In this document: positions 16,592 through 25,395 of the stretch, one piece after another
Layout of the letters: each line of letters opens with the position of its first letter
Numbering within the stretch: the stretch's first letter is position 1
NCBI GenBank assembly: GCA_035606335.1
Contig: DATNFP010000076.1
Location: 17,349-81,348 of the forward strand
Length of the DNA: 64,000 bases
Reading direction: 5' to 3'
Origin: DATNFP01 sp035606335
GTDB taxonomy: Bacteria; Bacteroidota; Bacteroidia; Chitinophagales; Chitinophagaceae
Notes under the pieces: model-generated
Told to the model about the DNA's origin: nothing
What the model saw: only the letters and a program-made list of their open reading frames with translations
Databases searched by the model: none
Program-made: the position numbers and the translations under genes

Positions 16592-18433
16592 TTATTGCTT
16601 AATAAATTTTCTAAAAGCACTAATTATTTGAAAAAGAAAATATGCTACAATAACGCGCTCTATAAAGTCCAAAAAATAAATAACTCCATTTGAATTATTT
16701 GCTTCACCAAAAATATTTGTGCTATGTGTAGGATTTAGTATTTCAAACCATAATTTCAATTCGTTATAAAAAATTACTTTCAATGTAAGGGATATATCAT
16801 GCTGTGAGAAGCTTGGCTTCAAAAGTATATTTGGATTTACACATAGTGCGATCGGAACATAAATTATAAATGACAATGACAATAACAATAGTGTAGGTTT
16901 TAACCAATTTTGGCCAAAATTATTAGATTGACTAATCCACAATATTAATTTGTCAACGATAGTCCCTTGTCTATTGTATTTTAAAAATTTTCTATAATTA
17001 TGCATTTCCCACCGTTGGAATTCAAGAGCTTGTGGCTTATCTCCGTTCATTTCCATTGCATATTTTAACTGCCTATATATTTCCCTGACTGATTGGAAGT
17101 CCGAAGCAAGTATTTTTTTCATATTTTTTATCGCTTCTTTGTTTTTTCTGTGTCGTTTTATTAATTGTCGTCTTGCTTTTTCGTCAACATGAATTTTCTC
17201 TTTTGAAAACCATTCTATATTTGAAGTAATTATTTCGGATAAAACAACATCTTGGATAGTCATTGAATCAAATGTGTTAAAAGACATTTGATAAAACTGC
17301 GCTTTTCCCAAATTTGATTGGCTAATAAAAGCTACGCTTTTTCTATAAACCTTTACATCAGTATCAATCCAGGTATTATTTGATGCCCTGACATTAGAAA
17401 ATACTAATTCTGCATTATTGAAAAAGTGTATTATGTTCAATTCATTAATTAAAGCATATTCAATTATTACATTGGTTTTTGTACTAAAACCTGAAAGGCG
17501 TAGCATACGTACATCAATATGTCTTAATGTAATGTCACCTTGCAACATAGCAGAGAAATTGATGTTGATAATATCAATTTGCGCCTGTTTTATTAAGTCT
17601 CTAGAATCTTCGCCATCTAGATAAAACCCATTCTTGAATTCTGTACTTTCTAGGTGAATTGTGTTGAGTTTTTTCTTCTCTCCTTGAGTTGAATTACTAA
17701 GCTCAATTATGAAATACTTTTTAAAAATTCCTCCGTTGATAGTTAAGGTACCAGAATCCTCTATGTCTTTTAAAATAACTTCGTTTTCACAAGTGTTATT
17801 ATAAAAAGTAATCCCCGATCTATAACTACCATTCTTAATAAAAACTCTTTCGTTAAAAGTGCTTTTGTTAAATAAAAGCCTTTCTGTTACAATATCTTCG
17901 AATCTTACGAATGCATTGATATTACATGAGACTAAATCGACTCCAAAATGTGAACTTAAATTAAAAATATCAAAAAAAATGTTGACACTTGTATCTTCGA
18001 ATTTTAAGCTTTCATGTATAATTTTTGATTTTTTGATGGAAATGCCTTTTTCCATAACACAATTAAGAAATCGTAAATCTCGTTCGATTGTTATTTCATT
18101 AATAGAGATTTCTCCTTTAAATAAGCAATCTTTAAAACCTATATTTCTGTTGTCTGTGTTAAAATTATTATCAAAACCAGTTGCATCAACATTATTTAGA
18201 ATTAGCGGAGCTCTAAACTTACAATTGATAAATTCAATACCAATGTTCAAAGAAATATTTGAAATAGAAAATTCCTGTAAAAATTCGACGTTTTTGAAAC
18301 AGACCCATCGGCTTTGATAATTAGCCGATGTTATATCAACTCTATCAGTAACGATACAATTAATGAATGTTTGAGTACTATTAAGTACGTTAATTATGGG
18401 TACAATATCAGCATGAAAAGTAATATTATTCAT
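16592..18433 (-). CDS. Membrane protein with N-terminal beta-helix repeats
   Basis: Residues 1 to about 390 of this 613-residue protein are short, imperfect repeats rich in F, I, N, S and C with the rhythm of pentapeptide-like right-handed beta-helices (for example IEFINCKFRAPLILNN and LRFLNCVMEKGISI). A basic coiled segment follows (RRQLIKRHRKNKEAI, about 405-425), then REIYRQLKYAMEMNGDKPQA and a WEMHNYRKFLK helix. NNFGQNWLKP leads into a membrane helix (about 510-530) and another hydrophobic segment near the C-terminus. There is no signal peptide, so the beta-helix is presumably cytosolic. The coding sequence is clearly more AT-rich than its neighbours, which suggests transfer. Function unknown; ion-channel-like or defence-related roles are only possibilities. 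Confidence 0.7.
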   Translation of the reverse strand: MNNITFHADIVPIINVLNSTQTFINCIVTDRVDITSANYQSRWVCFKNVEFLQEFSISNISLNIGIEFINCKFRAPLILNNVDATGFDNNFNTDNRNIGFKDCLFKGEISINEITIERDLRFLNCVMEKGISIKKSKIIHESLKFEDTSVNIFFDIFNLSSHFGVDLVSCNINAFVRFEDIVTERLLFNKSTFNERVFIKNGSYRSGITFYNNTCENEVILKDIEDSGTLTINGGIFKKYFIIELSNSTQGEKKKLNTIHLESTEFKNGFYLDGEDSRDLIKQAQIDIININFSAMLQGDITLRHIDVRMLRLSGFSTKTNVIIEYALINELNIIHFFNNAELVFSNVRASNNTWIDTDVKVYRKSVAFISQSNLGKAQFYQMSFNTFDSMTIQDVVLSEIITSNIEWFSKEKIHVDEKARRQLIKRHRKNKEAIKNMKKILASDFQSVREIYRQLKYAMEMNGDKPQALEFQRWEMHNYRKFLKYNRQGTIVDKLILWISQSNNFGQNWLKPTLLLLSLSFIIYVPIALCVNPNILLKPSFSQHDISLTLKVIFYNELKLWFEILNPTHSTNIFGEANNSNGVIYFLDFIERVIVAYFLFQIISAFRKFIKQ

Positions 18434-18446
18434 ATTAAATAATGCA

Positions 18447-18454
18447 CAAACTTA
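18447..18454 (-). promoter_or_regulatory. -7 element of the beta-helix gene
   Basis: The minus strand reads TAAGTTTG, a full match to TAnnTTTG, 13 bp before the ATG at 18433. No clear TTG at -33. Confidence 0.45.
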
Positions 18455-18653
18455 ATATTTTTAAAAAAATTAAGGTATTTGCATATTAACACATGAAAAG
18501 TTTTCACTTCATTGACTATTTTCTATCATTATCCCAAATCTGTATAGTCATTATACACTTACAGCATAATCATAAAAATTCAATTTTTTCATCTCTACGT
18601 TCCTGCTCAATTTTGCTTTAGCCACAATTAATGGCTACAAAAGTATAACCCTC

Positions 18654-19198
18654 ATGGAACCCCAATCACCACAACAAGAAGTAGCTCGAACCCTCTACTT
18701 CATGACAGATAAAACACAGGAAGAGATAGCCGCTATGGTTGGTGTCAATCGCCGCACCGTCTGGCTATGGAGTAAAAAAGCAAGTGGCGCGAGATAAAGC
18801 TCGCTGCTCGCAATGCCCCGGCAGCAATAGCCGAAAACCTGTACACACAACTGGTCAGTCTCACAGGCTATATAAAAGAGCGTGAACAGAATTATCCCAC
18901 ATTGCACGAAGCAGAAACCATTCGCAAAATGGTAATGAGCCTTTGCCAGCTCAATCATCGGCTAACGTTGGGAGAGAACATACAAATGCTCACCAACTTC
19001 ATCAGCCACATCTCAAAAACCGATCTCAAGTTTAGCCAGGAAATAGCTTTGGCCGCTGATGGCTATATCAGGAAAAAGGTCACAGTGGAAGGCGACCATC
19101 CCACTCACATAGATTACGATACCGCCGATCATCTTTTTACAGGATCAGAAGAAGAAAATACCACATTCACAATCGATGAGTCAGAATACCCAATGTGA
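18654..19198 (+). pseudogene. Frameshifted phage terminase small-subunit-like protein
   Basis: ATG 18654 opens a 47-codon frame with a helix-turn-helix (TQEEIAAMVGVNRRTVWLW) that stops at 18797. The -1 frame continues the same protein (KSKWREIKLAARNAPAAI and onward) to the TGA at 19198. Joined at the run of six A at 18774-18779, the product is about 180 residues. Its plan is an N-terminal HTH, the W-x5-KW-type junction, then a helical region. This resembles small terminase subunits and DUF1804-type proteins of Bacteroidota phages. A seventh A would restore one frame. It could be a decayed prophage remnant, a sequencing error, or a slippage-expressed gene. No other phage gene is nearby. Confidence 0.6.
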
Positions 19199-19360
19199 TA
19201 ACGATGTGATACAAAAGTGATAACATGCGATATAATGAGATGATCAGAAAAACTTTAATAAATCAGTAAAATCAAAGCTTTCATCAACAATTCACTAACA
19301 ACAATATCACATCTCAATTTTTTATAAAAATGAGATAACAAACCAAAAGTTCTTTGAATT

Positions 19361-20824
19361 TTATTTTGCACAGGCGGCAGCTGGTAGATGTTCCAGTTCT
19401 TCGGCGCGCTTTTTATTTAACAGGCTTTCAGCAAAAAGGAGGTAGGTGTATGCGTCTTTAAAGTTGGATATGTAGCCGAACGAAATGCGAACAGCCCCTC
19501 TTCGTTTGCCTACAAAATCTATAAGGTCGCGATAGTTTTTGGAACCGCTTTTATCGAAGTAGTCCTTCAGCTCTTTTTCTTCGAAGGCATGGTAGGTCTC
19601 ATCTATGCCGGGGTTGCAAAAACAGCCTGTACGGAGAGAAATATTCCGGGCATTGGCCATCTGCTCTATTTCCAGGAAATCGTACATATCGCCATCCTCA
19701 TCGTAAAAATTCATTGCGATAGTGCCGCCACGATCTGTGGTATCCTGCGGGCCGTATATTTTTACAAGGCGATCACCATTATCGTGATGCAGGCTTTGCA
19801 GCTGTTGCAGTGCCCAATCTGTGAGGCACTCTATGCGCTTACCAATGCTTTCTATTCCGATGCTTTCTATATGCTTCAGGCCAATTTCGATAGCAGGAAT
19901 ATCCAGGTAGTTGATAGTGCCATCTTCGAACATTGCCTGTCCATTGTCGTACGAAAAGCCATCGCCCTGCACAGATACAATAGATACCGTACCACCTGCA
20001 AACCAGGGGCGCCTGAGCTTAGCGAATGCAGTATTGCGTATGAGCAGACAACCAAGGCCGGTGGGATAACCGAATATTTTATAAAACGAGATAGCGACAA
20101 ACTCGGGTTTGTAAATGCTCAGGTCGAGCTTGTTGGATGGTACAAAAGCAGCAGCATCGAGCAGCACATCCCAACCTTTTTGCTGTGCTATGTTGATCCA
20201 TTCCAAATCGTGCTTTACACCTGATACGTTGGATTGTGCAGGGAAGGCAAACAACTTATTCGCACCGGAAATATGCTGATCGAGGTTTTCCATCAGCTTT
20301 TCGGCATCCAGACGCAGATCCTCTTTACGGATAGGTGTGTAATTGAATATAGCGCCTTTGTTACGCGCAAATTCACGAATGCCGTTTACAGAGTTATGAT
20401 TGTCGAATGTGAGCAGGTAGTGATCGTCTTTTTCGAAGGGGTAAGCTTCGCCCAATAGCTTTAATGCACCGCTTGCATTTTGCGTGAATACACATATATA
20501 TTCATCAGGGCTGGCATTAAAATAGCTTAGCACACACTTCCTGGCAGCTTCGGTAACCTCGGTAGCTTTTACGGAAGTGGGATTGGATGAATGCGGATTT
20601 CCAAATACGCCGTTGATCAACTTTTGGGAATGTTCGATGATCTGCTTTTTAGCATACAGTCCGCCCCCTGTGAAATCGATATAAGTATGTCCCTGTTCGT
20701 CGAGCCTTGAAAACTCTGTTGCACGTAAAGCATCTATGTGTGCTGTATCGAGGTAGGCGTTATGACTGCTTATAAAATCGGCGTAGGCAGCCCCAAGAAC
20801 CGCCTCCAATTCTTTACTTAACAT
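19361..20824 (-). CDS. Class V PLP aminotransferase, MOCOS/NifS-like
   Basis: This 487-residue PLP enzyme is of fold type I, class V. It carries FTGGGLYAKK, NPHSSNPTS, the cofactor aspartate D223 in LLDAAAF and the Schiff-base lysine K249 in SFYKIFGYPTG. The FYKIFGYPTG form and the RTGCFCNPG segment near residue 400 resemble the N-terminal sulfurase domain of molybdenum-cofactor sulfurases more than SufS. It stands alone, without suf or moco genes nearby. A cysteine-desulfurase-like activity is plausible, but the sulfur acceptor is unknown. Confidence 0.82.
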   Translation of the reverse strand: MLSKELEAVLGAAYADFISSHNAYLDTAHIDALRATEFSRLDEQGHTYIDFTGGGLYAKKQIIEHSQKLINGVFGNPHSSNPTSVKATEVTEAARKCVLSYFNASPDEYICVFTQNASGALKLLGEAYPFEKDDHYLLTFDNHNSVNGIREFARNKGAIFNYTPIRKEDLRLDAEKLMENLDQHISGANKLFAFPAQSNVSGVKHDLEWINIAQQKGWDVLLDAAAFVPSNKLDLSIYKPEFVAISFYKIFGYPTGLGCLLIRNTAFAKLRRPWFAGGTVSIVSVQGDGFSYDNGQAMFEDGTINYLDIPAIEIGLKHIESIGIESIGKRIECLTDWALQQLQSLHHDNGDRLVKIYGPQDTTDRGGTIAMNFYDEDGDMYDFLEIEQMANARNISLRTGCFCNPGIDETYHAFEEKELKDYFDKSGSKNYRDLIDFVGKRRGAVRISFGYISNFKDAYTYLLFAESLLNKKRAEELEHLPAAACAK

Positions 20825-20901
20825 TATGCTTTTTTAAAAGACTATTAAAGTTAAGAAATTGAGACGAATTTTAATAGAATTTATTTGTAAAACACTAAAG
20901 G

Positions 20902-20909
20902 TATATTTG
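20902..20909 (+). promoter_or_regulatory. -7 element of the cupin gene
   Basis: TATATTTG matches TAnnTTTG, 18 bp before ATG 20928. A start upstream at 20859 would precede the promoter and is therefore unlikely. Confidence 0.5.
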
Positions 20910-20927
20910 CTATATAAAACAACAACC

Positions 20928-21335
20928 ATGAATACTTCGGACAACAAAAACGAAATATTTCCTTTAGGAGAAAAAGCCGGGGCAGATTATTTTACAGGAA
21001 ATGCCTGGGTAAAGTATCTTATTACCGCAGACGATATGTTTAATACTTCAGTGGGCAATGTGGTGTTCGAGGCTGGCGCAAGAAACAACTGGCATACACA
21101 CCCCGGTGGACAGATATTAATTGTAATAGATGGTGTGGGCTATTACCAGGAAAAAGGCAAGCCGATACAAGTAATAAAAAAAGGGGACGTGGTACAAATC
21201 TATCCTGATGTGGTGCACTGGCACGGCGCATCGCCAGACAGCACTATGACGCATATAGCCATCAATACACACACGGAAAAAGGAGTTGTGGACTGGCTGG
21301 GGCCTGTGAGTGATGAGGAATATAATAGCAAATAA
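20928..21335 (+). CDS. Cupin-domain protein
   Basis: This 135-residue single-domain cupin has motif 1, ARNNWHTHPGGQILIVIDG, with the His pair and Glu-like position of the metal site. Motif 2 is GDVVQIYPDVVHWHGASPDS with the third His. This is the compact beta-barrel seen in (R)-mandelonitrile-lyase-like and carboxymuconolactone-associated cupins. The metal ligands are intact, so it could be an enzyme, but the substrate cannot be inferred. The chosen ATG fits the promoter and gives a normal length. Confidence 0.85.
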   Translation: MNTSDNKNEIFPLGEKAGADYFTGNAWVKYLITADDMFNTSVGNVVFEAGARNNWHTHPGGQILIVIDGVGYYQEKGKPIQVIKKGDVVQIYPDVVHWHGASPDSTMTHIAINTHTEKGVVDWLGPVSDEEYNSK

Positions 21336-21338
21336 GAA

Positions 21339-21360
21339 AGCCGCTATTGCAGCGGCTCTT
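21339..21360. terminator. Terminator hairpin between cupin and dnaN
   Basis: Stem AGCCGCT (21339-21345) and AGCGGCT (21351-21357) around a 5-base loop, directly after the cupin stop. The genes are convergent, and the hairpin could serve both. The T run is short. Confidence 0.65.
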
Positions 21361-21395
21361 AATTATTTTTCTGTCTGTTTTTCTATTCCAATTTA

Positions 21396-22517
21396 TTACA
21401 CGCCTACCATCAACGGCATAAGCAACATGAGCACATCTTCATTCTCTGTTTTTTCCATGGGGCGGAAGATACCTGCACGTGTGGGTGTGCTTAGCTCTAC
21501 CTGTATCTCTGCGCCATCGAGATTGTTTATCATTTCAATCATGAGCTTCGCATTGAAAGCTATTTTCATATCCTCGCCACTATATTGGCAGCTAAGCATT
21601 TCCTTGCCTTCGTATGAGAAATCTATATCCTGTGCGCTTACCTGCAAGGCATTGCCATTAATATCAAGCACTACCTGGTTGGTAGTTTTGTTTGCGAAGA
21701 TGCTTACACGGCGCAATGCACTAACGAAATCTGTACGGCTGATAGTGAGCTTGTATGGATTGTCGACAGGAATAACTGCTTTGTAATCGGGGAAGCGTGC
21801 ATCTATGAGGCGGCAGCTAAGGCTGAGCTTGTTGCTGCTGACAAACAGGTGGCTACTATTGTAAGAAAGCTGCAATGGTGTTTCATCAGCAGGAAGTGTG
21901 GCGCGTAGCTGTTGCAATGGTTTTTTGGGCACTACAAAACCATCCTGTGAAGGACAAAGAATATCGTTGCGACGGAACTGAACGAGGCGGTGCGCGTCGG
22001 TAGAAACAAAAGTGATATTATCGGCGGCCAATTCAAAGTACACACCTGTCATGGCAGGGCGTAACGTATCTATGCTGACTGCAAATAATGTTTTGTTGAT
22101 GCTCTCTATCAAAGCGATAGAAGGCATAGTGAATGATGTGGTTTCTCCCGGAGCCGGCTCTTTCGGAAAATCGTCGGCCTTTTCGCCACCAATGCGGTAT
22201 TTACCCACATCGCTTGACATTTCTATTCCAAGATCCTGCTGATTGATATTGAAGGTAATGGGCTGTTCAGGCAGATTCTTGAGATAGTCCATCAATATTT
22301 TAGAAGGAATACAAATCCGGCCATCGCCCTGGGCATCATTCACGTCCATTTGTATGCGCATCATTGTTTCCAGATCGGTAGATGTGAGCGTGAGCGTATT
22401 CCCTTTCAGCTCGAAAAGGAAATCTTCCAATACAGAAAGCACTGTATTTGCACTGATAACGCCGCTGATCTGCTGCAGGTTTTTTAATAACGCCGTGGAC
22501 GTAACGATGAATCGCAT
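21396..22517 (-). CDS. dnaN: DNA polymerase III beta subunit (sliding clamp)
   Basis: The 373-residue protein is the processivity clamp, a head-to-tail dimer of three similar domains per chain. Recognisable parts are the N-terminal MRFIVTSTALLKNLQQISGV, the FVVPKKPLQQLR region of domain 2 (the usual MPRKT position) and the C-terminal LMLLMPLMV that forms the hydrophobic partner-binding pocket. Full length. It is not beside dnaA or recF here, which is normal in Bacteroidota. It has a well-formed promoter at 22537-22567. Confidence 0.97.
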   Translation of the reverse strand: MRFIVTSTALLKNLQQISGVISANTVLSVLEDFLFELKGNTLTLTSTDLETMMRIQMDVNDAQGDGRICIPSKILMDYLKNLPEQPITFNINQQDLGIEMSSDVGKYRIGGEKADDFPKEPAPGETTSFTMPSIALIESINKTLFAVSIDTLRPAMTGVYFELAADNITFVSTDAHRLVQFRRNDILCPSQDGFVVPKKPLQQLRATLPADETPLQLSYNSSHLFVSSNKLSLSCRLIDARFPDYKAVIPVDNPYKLTISRTDFVSALRRVSIFANKTTNQVVLDINGNALQVSAQDIDFSYEGKEMLSCQYSGEDMKIAFNAKLMIEMINNLDGAEIQVELSTPTRAGIFRPMEKTENEDVLMLLMPLMVGV

Positions 22518-22536
22518 TGGGGAGTTTGTTTGGTAA

Positions 22537-22567
22537 CAAAGATATTTGAATTGCCGAATTACTCAAA
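22537..22567 (-). promoter_or_regulatory. dnaN promoter
   Basis: Minus strand: TTTG (22567-22564), a spacer of exactly 19 bp, then TATCTTTG (22544-22537). This is a full match to the Bacteroidota primary sigma-factor consensus, 19 bp before the dnaN ATG. Confidence 0.8.
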
Positions 22568-22579
22568 CAATTCAAATTT

Positions 22580-22658
22580 GGCAATTTGACAATGAGGCAA
22601 TTTGATAATGTGGAAATGTTGATAACTTGGCAATTAGAATTCGACAATGTGCCAATTC
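22580..22658. repeat. Degenerate 16-bp tandem repeat upstream of dnaN
   Basis: Successive units read GGCAATTTGACAATGA, GGCAATTTGATAATGT, a diverged GGAAATGTTGATAACTT, a longer GGCAATTAG...GACAATGT and a partial GCCAATTC. They lie directly upstream of the dnaN promoter. Low-complexity arrays of this caat/ttg kind occur between genes in this phylum. No coding potential. Confidence 0.7.
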
Positions 22659-22775
22659 TAAATGTTTTTTGGCGAATTTGGTTGAGGTTGCTTTTTTAGG
22701 AATAATATTTTTTACGATATTGTATTGCCGGCGGCCCACATTTTAGCGTTTTGTATTTTTACCTATTACTAACAG

Positions 22776-24170
22776 ATGAGCTGGTTAAGCAAAATTTTCA
22801 GTAAAAAGGAAGAAAACGAGGAAGAGAAGCGGAACGGCGGCCATGTGTCGTCGGAAGCATCTTCTATTGCCAGCCCATTTGAGGGGCTGGATGGTATTCG
22901 TTTCGGGCGATACAGCGACAACAATAAATCGTATAAAAAAACGAAGTGCTGGTATGAATCGGAAGATCTTTTTAAAGAAAAGAGATATAATGAGGCCTTA
23001 GAGGCATTGTTTGAATACATGAAGGATGATAAAGAGGATAATGTGTCCTTTCACAAAAATGGGGATAGCTCTTTTACATTTGATATAGCGCAGGGTTCGA
23101 AAATGGTGCATGGGGAATGTGACGGACAGCGATTGATAGCGCGTGTGCCACTAGCTGTAATGGATACGCCAAACACAGCTGTAATGCGCCGCCTGCTGGA
23201 GCTGAATTACAATCTATACTATGCCAGAACAGCAATGGATGCATATAACCTGCTTTACATGTTGTTTGATACGGATATTGCCTCTGCCACGCCCAATAAG
23301 CTTTATTACGGGCTGCGTGAGCTTGCTACCAAAGCAGACAGGCAGGATGACCTGCTACTTGCGGACTTTACCTCGCTAAAACCTGCAGGAACGGAACATA
23401 TAAAACCTGTAAGCGAGCATGAGCTGGATGTGAAATATCAATACCTGAGAAAATGGACAGAAGATACGCTGAGACGTGTGGATGAGCTGAACCAGGATTC
23501 ATTTTCGGGGGCTATCGCTTATTTACTGCTCACCTTGATATATAGGATAGATTTTTTGATAACCCCGCAAGCAAAATTTTTGACCGAGCTGGAGAAAACA
23601 AGTGGACTATACTGGGATAAGAAAGAGGAAACCGCCCTTGTGGAGCGAAACCAGATGATGAAAGAGGCTGTAAAGAAATTTCTGAATATAAGTAAGCAGG
23701 AATTTGCAGCAAGTATATATCGTGTAAAAGATTCATTTGCCATCAGCACGCCACCGAAACTGGAAAAAGTAAAAGAGCATATCGTTAATGCAAATAAAGA
23801 CTCTTACTGGTATGTAGATAATAAATACACCGATATAGGAATAACGCTAAACGAATACGGCATGCTATACAACCAGTTCATCTACAGCATGCCGCGGGTA
23901 ATGACCGACCTTACTACCATTTACATGGCAGTTTTGCATCCGGATTATTTTGCAGAACTAGGTATGAAGACACCCCTACATCATAAAGAAACAAAGCATT
24001 TTGAAAAACAATTGATAGAAAAAGCCGTAGACGAAGCGCTGGATCAATTTAAGGATAAATATGCAAGCATGAAGTGGAAGCATGATCGTACAGAATATGA
24101 CAGCCTTTTTGATTTTGGCATTAGCTTCAGCGAGCAGATGGCTAACCTAAACCTGGAAACAAAACGGTAG
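22776..24170 (+). CDS. YbjN/T3S-chaperone-like protein, partner of the protease
   Basis: This 464-residue cytosolic protein has no signal peptide or membrane segment. Residues 1-40 are charged and acidic (SKKEENEEEKRN). Residues about 85-200 have the pattern of YbjN/type III-chaperone-like domains: a beta sheet (FTFDIAQGSKMV, LIARVPLAV), then a helix with LLELNYNLYYA, a further strand and an ELATKADRQDDLL helix. The remaining 260 residues are helical and unfamiliar. The ATG of the following protease gene directly abuts this gene's stop, so translation is probably coupled and the products likely work together. Confidence 0.6.
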   Translation: MSWLSKIFSKKEENEEEKRNGGHVSSEASSIASPFEGLDGIRFGRYSDNNKSYKKTKCWYESEDLFKEKRYNEALEALFEYMKDDKEDNVSFHKNGDSSFTFDIAQGSKMVHGECDGQRLIARVPLAVMDTPNTAVMRRLLELNYNLYYARTAMDAYNLLYMLFDTDIASATPNKLYYGLRELATKADRQDDLLLADFTSLKPAGTEHIKPVSEHELDVKYQYLRKWTEDTLRRVDELNQDSFSGAIAYLLLTLIYRIDFLITPQAKFLTELEKTSGLYWDKKEETALVERNQMMKEAVKKFLNISKQEFAASIYRVKDSFAISTPPKLEKVKEHIVNANKDSYWYVDNKYTDIGITLNEYGMLYNQFIYSMPRVMTDLTTIYMAVLHPDYFAELGMKTPLHHKETKHFEKQLIEKAVDEALDQFKDKYASMKWKHDRTEYDSLFDFGISFSEQMANLNLETKR

Positions 24171-25274
24171 ATGAGCATTCAGGAGACCATAGAAAAATAT
24201 CAGAATACGGTGGTGCAGATCGCTACCAAATCCGGTACGGGGACTGGTTTTTACCTGCTGGATTATGATCTTATCGTTACTAACAACCACGTGGTGCGGG
24301 ATAACAAGAAGGTAACCGTGAAGAGCCGTACATTTACCAAAAGGCTCGCTAATGTGGTATTCTGGGATGAAAAATACGACCTGGCATTCCTGATGCCGCC
24401 GCTGGATATGCACAATTTGCCTGAATTGAGATTGGGTAATTACGATACACTGAAAGGTGGCGATATGGTGATAGCTATCGGGCATCCTTATGGACTGAAT
24501 TATACAGCTACACAGGGCGTAATATCAAAGGTGGATAGAGTGCAACAGGGAATTAAATACATACAGATAGACGCTGCTATTAACCCCGGGAATAGCGGTG
24601 GCCCGCTGGTGAATGAAAACGGGGAAGTGGTAGGGATAAACACTTTTATCATAAAAGGGGGAGACAATCTTGGGTTTGCCCTGCCAGTGAGCTATCTGCG
24701 GGATGCTTTGGAGCAATATAGGCCTATAAGAGGAGAAGTGGCGATAAGATGCCCATCATGCAGCACGCTGGTGACGGAACAAACACTGGAGGAAGGACAA
24801 TATTGCCCAAACTGCGGTACCAAAATAGATTTCCCTAAAAAGGGTGAACCGGAAGAAAGCCCTGTATCGGGCATTGCTAAAACGATAGAAGAAATATTAG
24901 AAAAACTGGACTATAATAAGGAGCTGGCGCGCAACGGACAAAACAGATGGGAGGTAGAAAGCGGGTCGGCAAAAATTAAGGTCAATTACAATCCCGAGAA
25001 TTATTTCATTATCAGCGATGCCTTTTTATGCAAGTTGCCTAAAACGGGTATTAAAGAATTATATAGCTATCTCCTCAAAGAAAACTTTAAGCTGAAAAGT
25101 AAACTATTCAGTTTGCATGGAGAAAATATTGTATTAAGCAGCCTGATATATGATCTTGATCTAAGTGTAGAAAGTGGAGAGACAACATTCAGGGAGCTTT
25201 TTGAACAGGCGGATTATTATGATACTTTACTTGTAGAGAAGTATAATTGCCAACCTATACTCGAGGAGCATTAA
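24171..25274 (+). CDS. Cytosolic HtrA-like serine protease with zinc ribbon and YbjN-like tail
   Basis: This 367-residue protein has three parts. Residues 1-185 are a trypsin-like S1C protease with a complete triad: H40 (TNNHVV), D70 (KYDLAFL) and S142 (PGNSGGP). Residues 190-220 hold a zinc ribbon, C194-x2-C197 and C212-x2-C215. Residues 245-360 form a YbjN/T3S-chaperone-like domain (LLKENFKLKSKLFSL, TFRELFEQADYYDTLL) with the same pattern as the upstream protein. It lacks the PDZ domain and the signal peptide of periplasmic HtrA/Deg proteases, so it should act in the cytosol. The start codon directly follows the upstream stop codon. Confidence 0.85.
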   Translation: MSIQETIEKYQNTVVQIATKSGTGTGFYLLDYDLIVTNNHVVRDNKKVTVKSRTFTKRLANVVFWDEKYDLAFLMPPLDMHNLPELRLGNYDTLKGGDMVIAIGHPYGLNYTATQGVISKVDRVQQGIKYIQIDAAINPGNSGGPLVNENGEVVGINTFIIKGGDNLGFALPVSYLRDALEQYRPIRGEVAIRCPSCSTLVTEQTLEEGQYCPNCGTKIDFPKKGEPEESPVSGIAKTIEEILEKLDYNKELARNGQNRWEVESGSAKIKVNYNPENYFIISDAFLCKLPKTGIKELYSYLLKENFKLKSKLFSLHGENIVLSSLIYDLDLSVESGETTFRELFEQADYYDTLLVEKYNCQPILEEH

Positions 25275-25324
25275 TTTTAGTAAACCTTTAGGTTATTTAG
25301 CAGTCAAAGAGCCGAAGGAATAAT

Positions 25325-25332
25325 TACTTTTG
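25325..25332 (+). promoter_or_regulatory. -7 element of the EGF-like lipoprotein gene
   Basis: TACTTTTG matches TAnnTTTG, 63 bp before the GTG start. Confidence 0.45.
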
Positions 25333-25395
25333 GCGGATAATTTATATTTATAATTTATTGATTGAATTTTTGAAACACTAAAACAAACAACTTAG

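Noticed and set aside
18773..18797. Programmed -1 frameshift of the insertion-sequence type at A6G
   Set aside because: The classic A-AAA-AAG heptamer is not in the right phase (the P-site codon would have to re-pair on TAA), and no transposase or stimulatory hairpin is visible. Decay, read error or simple slippage is more likely.
18695..18958. 87-codon antisense ORF over the terminase-like remnant
   Set aside because: No protein-like motif, and it crosses the HTH-coding region whose frame is clearly recognisable on the plus strand.
19589..20224. 211-codon plus-strand ORF within the class V aminotransferase
   Set aside because: Antisense shadow; the minus-strand frame contains intact catalytic motifs.
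21396..22517. dnaN as a marker of the replication origin
   Set aside because: dnaA, recF and gyrB are absent, and in Bacteroidota dnaN is commonly away from the origin.
22580..22658. Direct repeats as an iteron-type plasmid origin
   Set aside because: No replication initiator gene, chromosomal housekeeping context, and repeats too degenerate.
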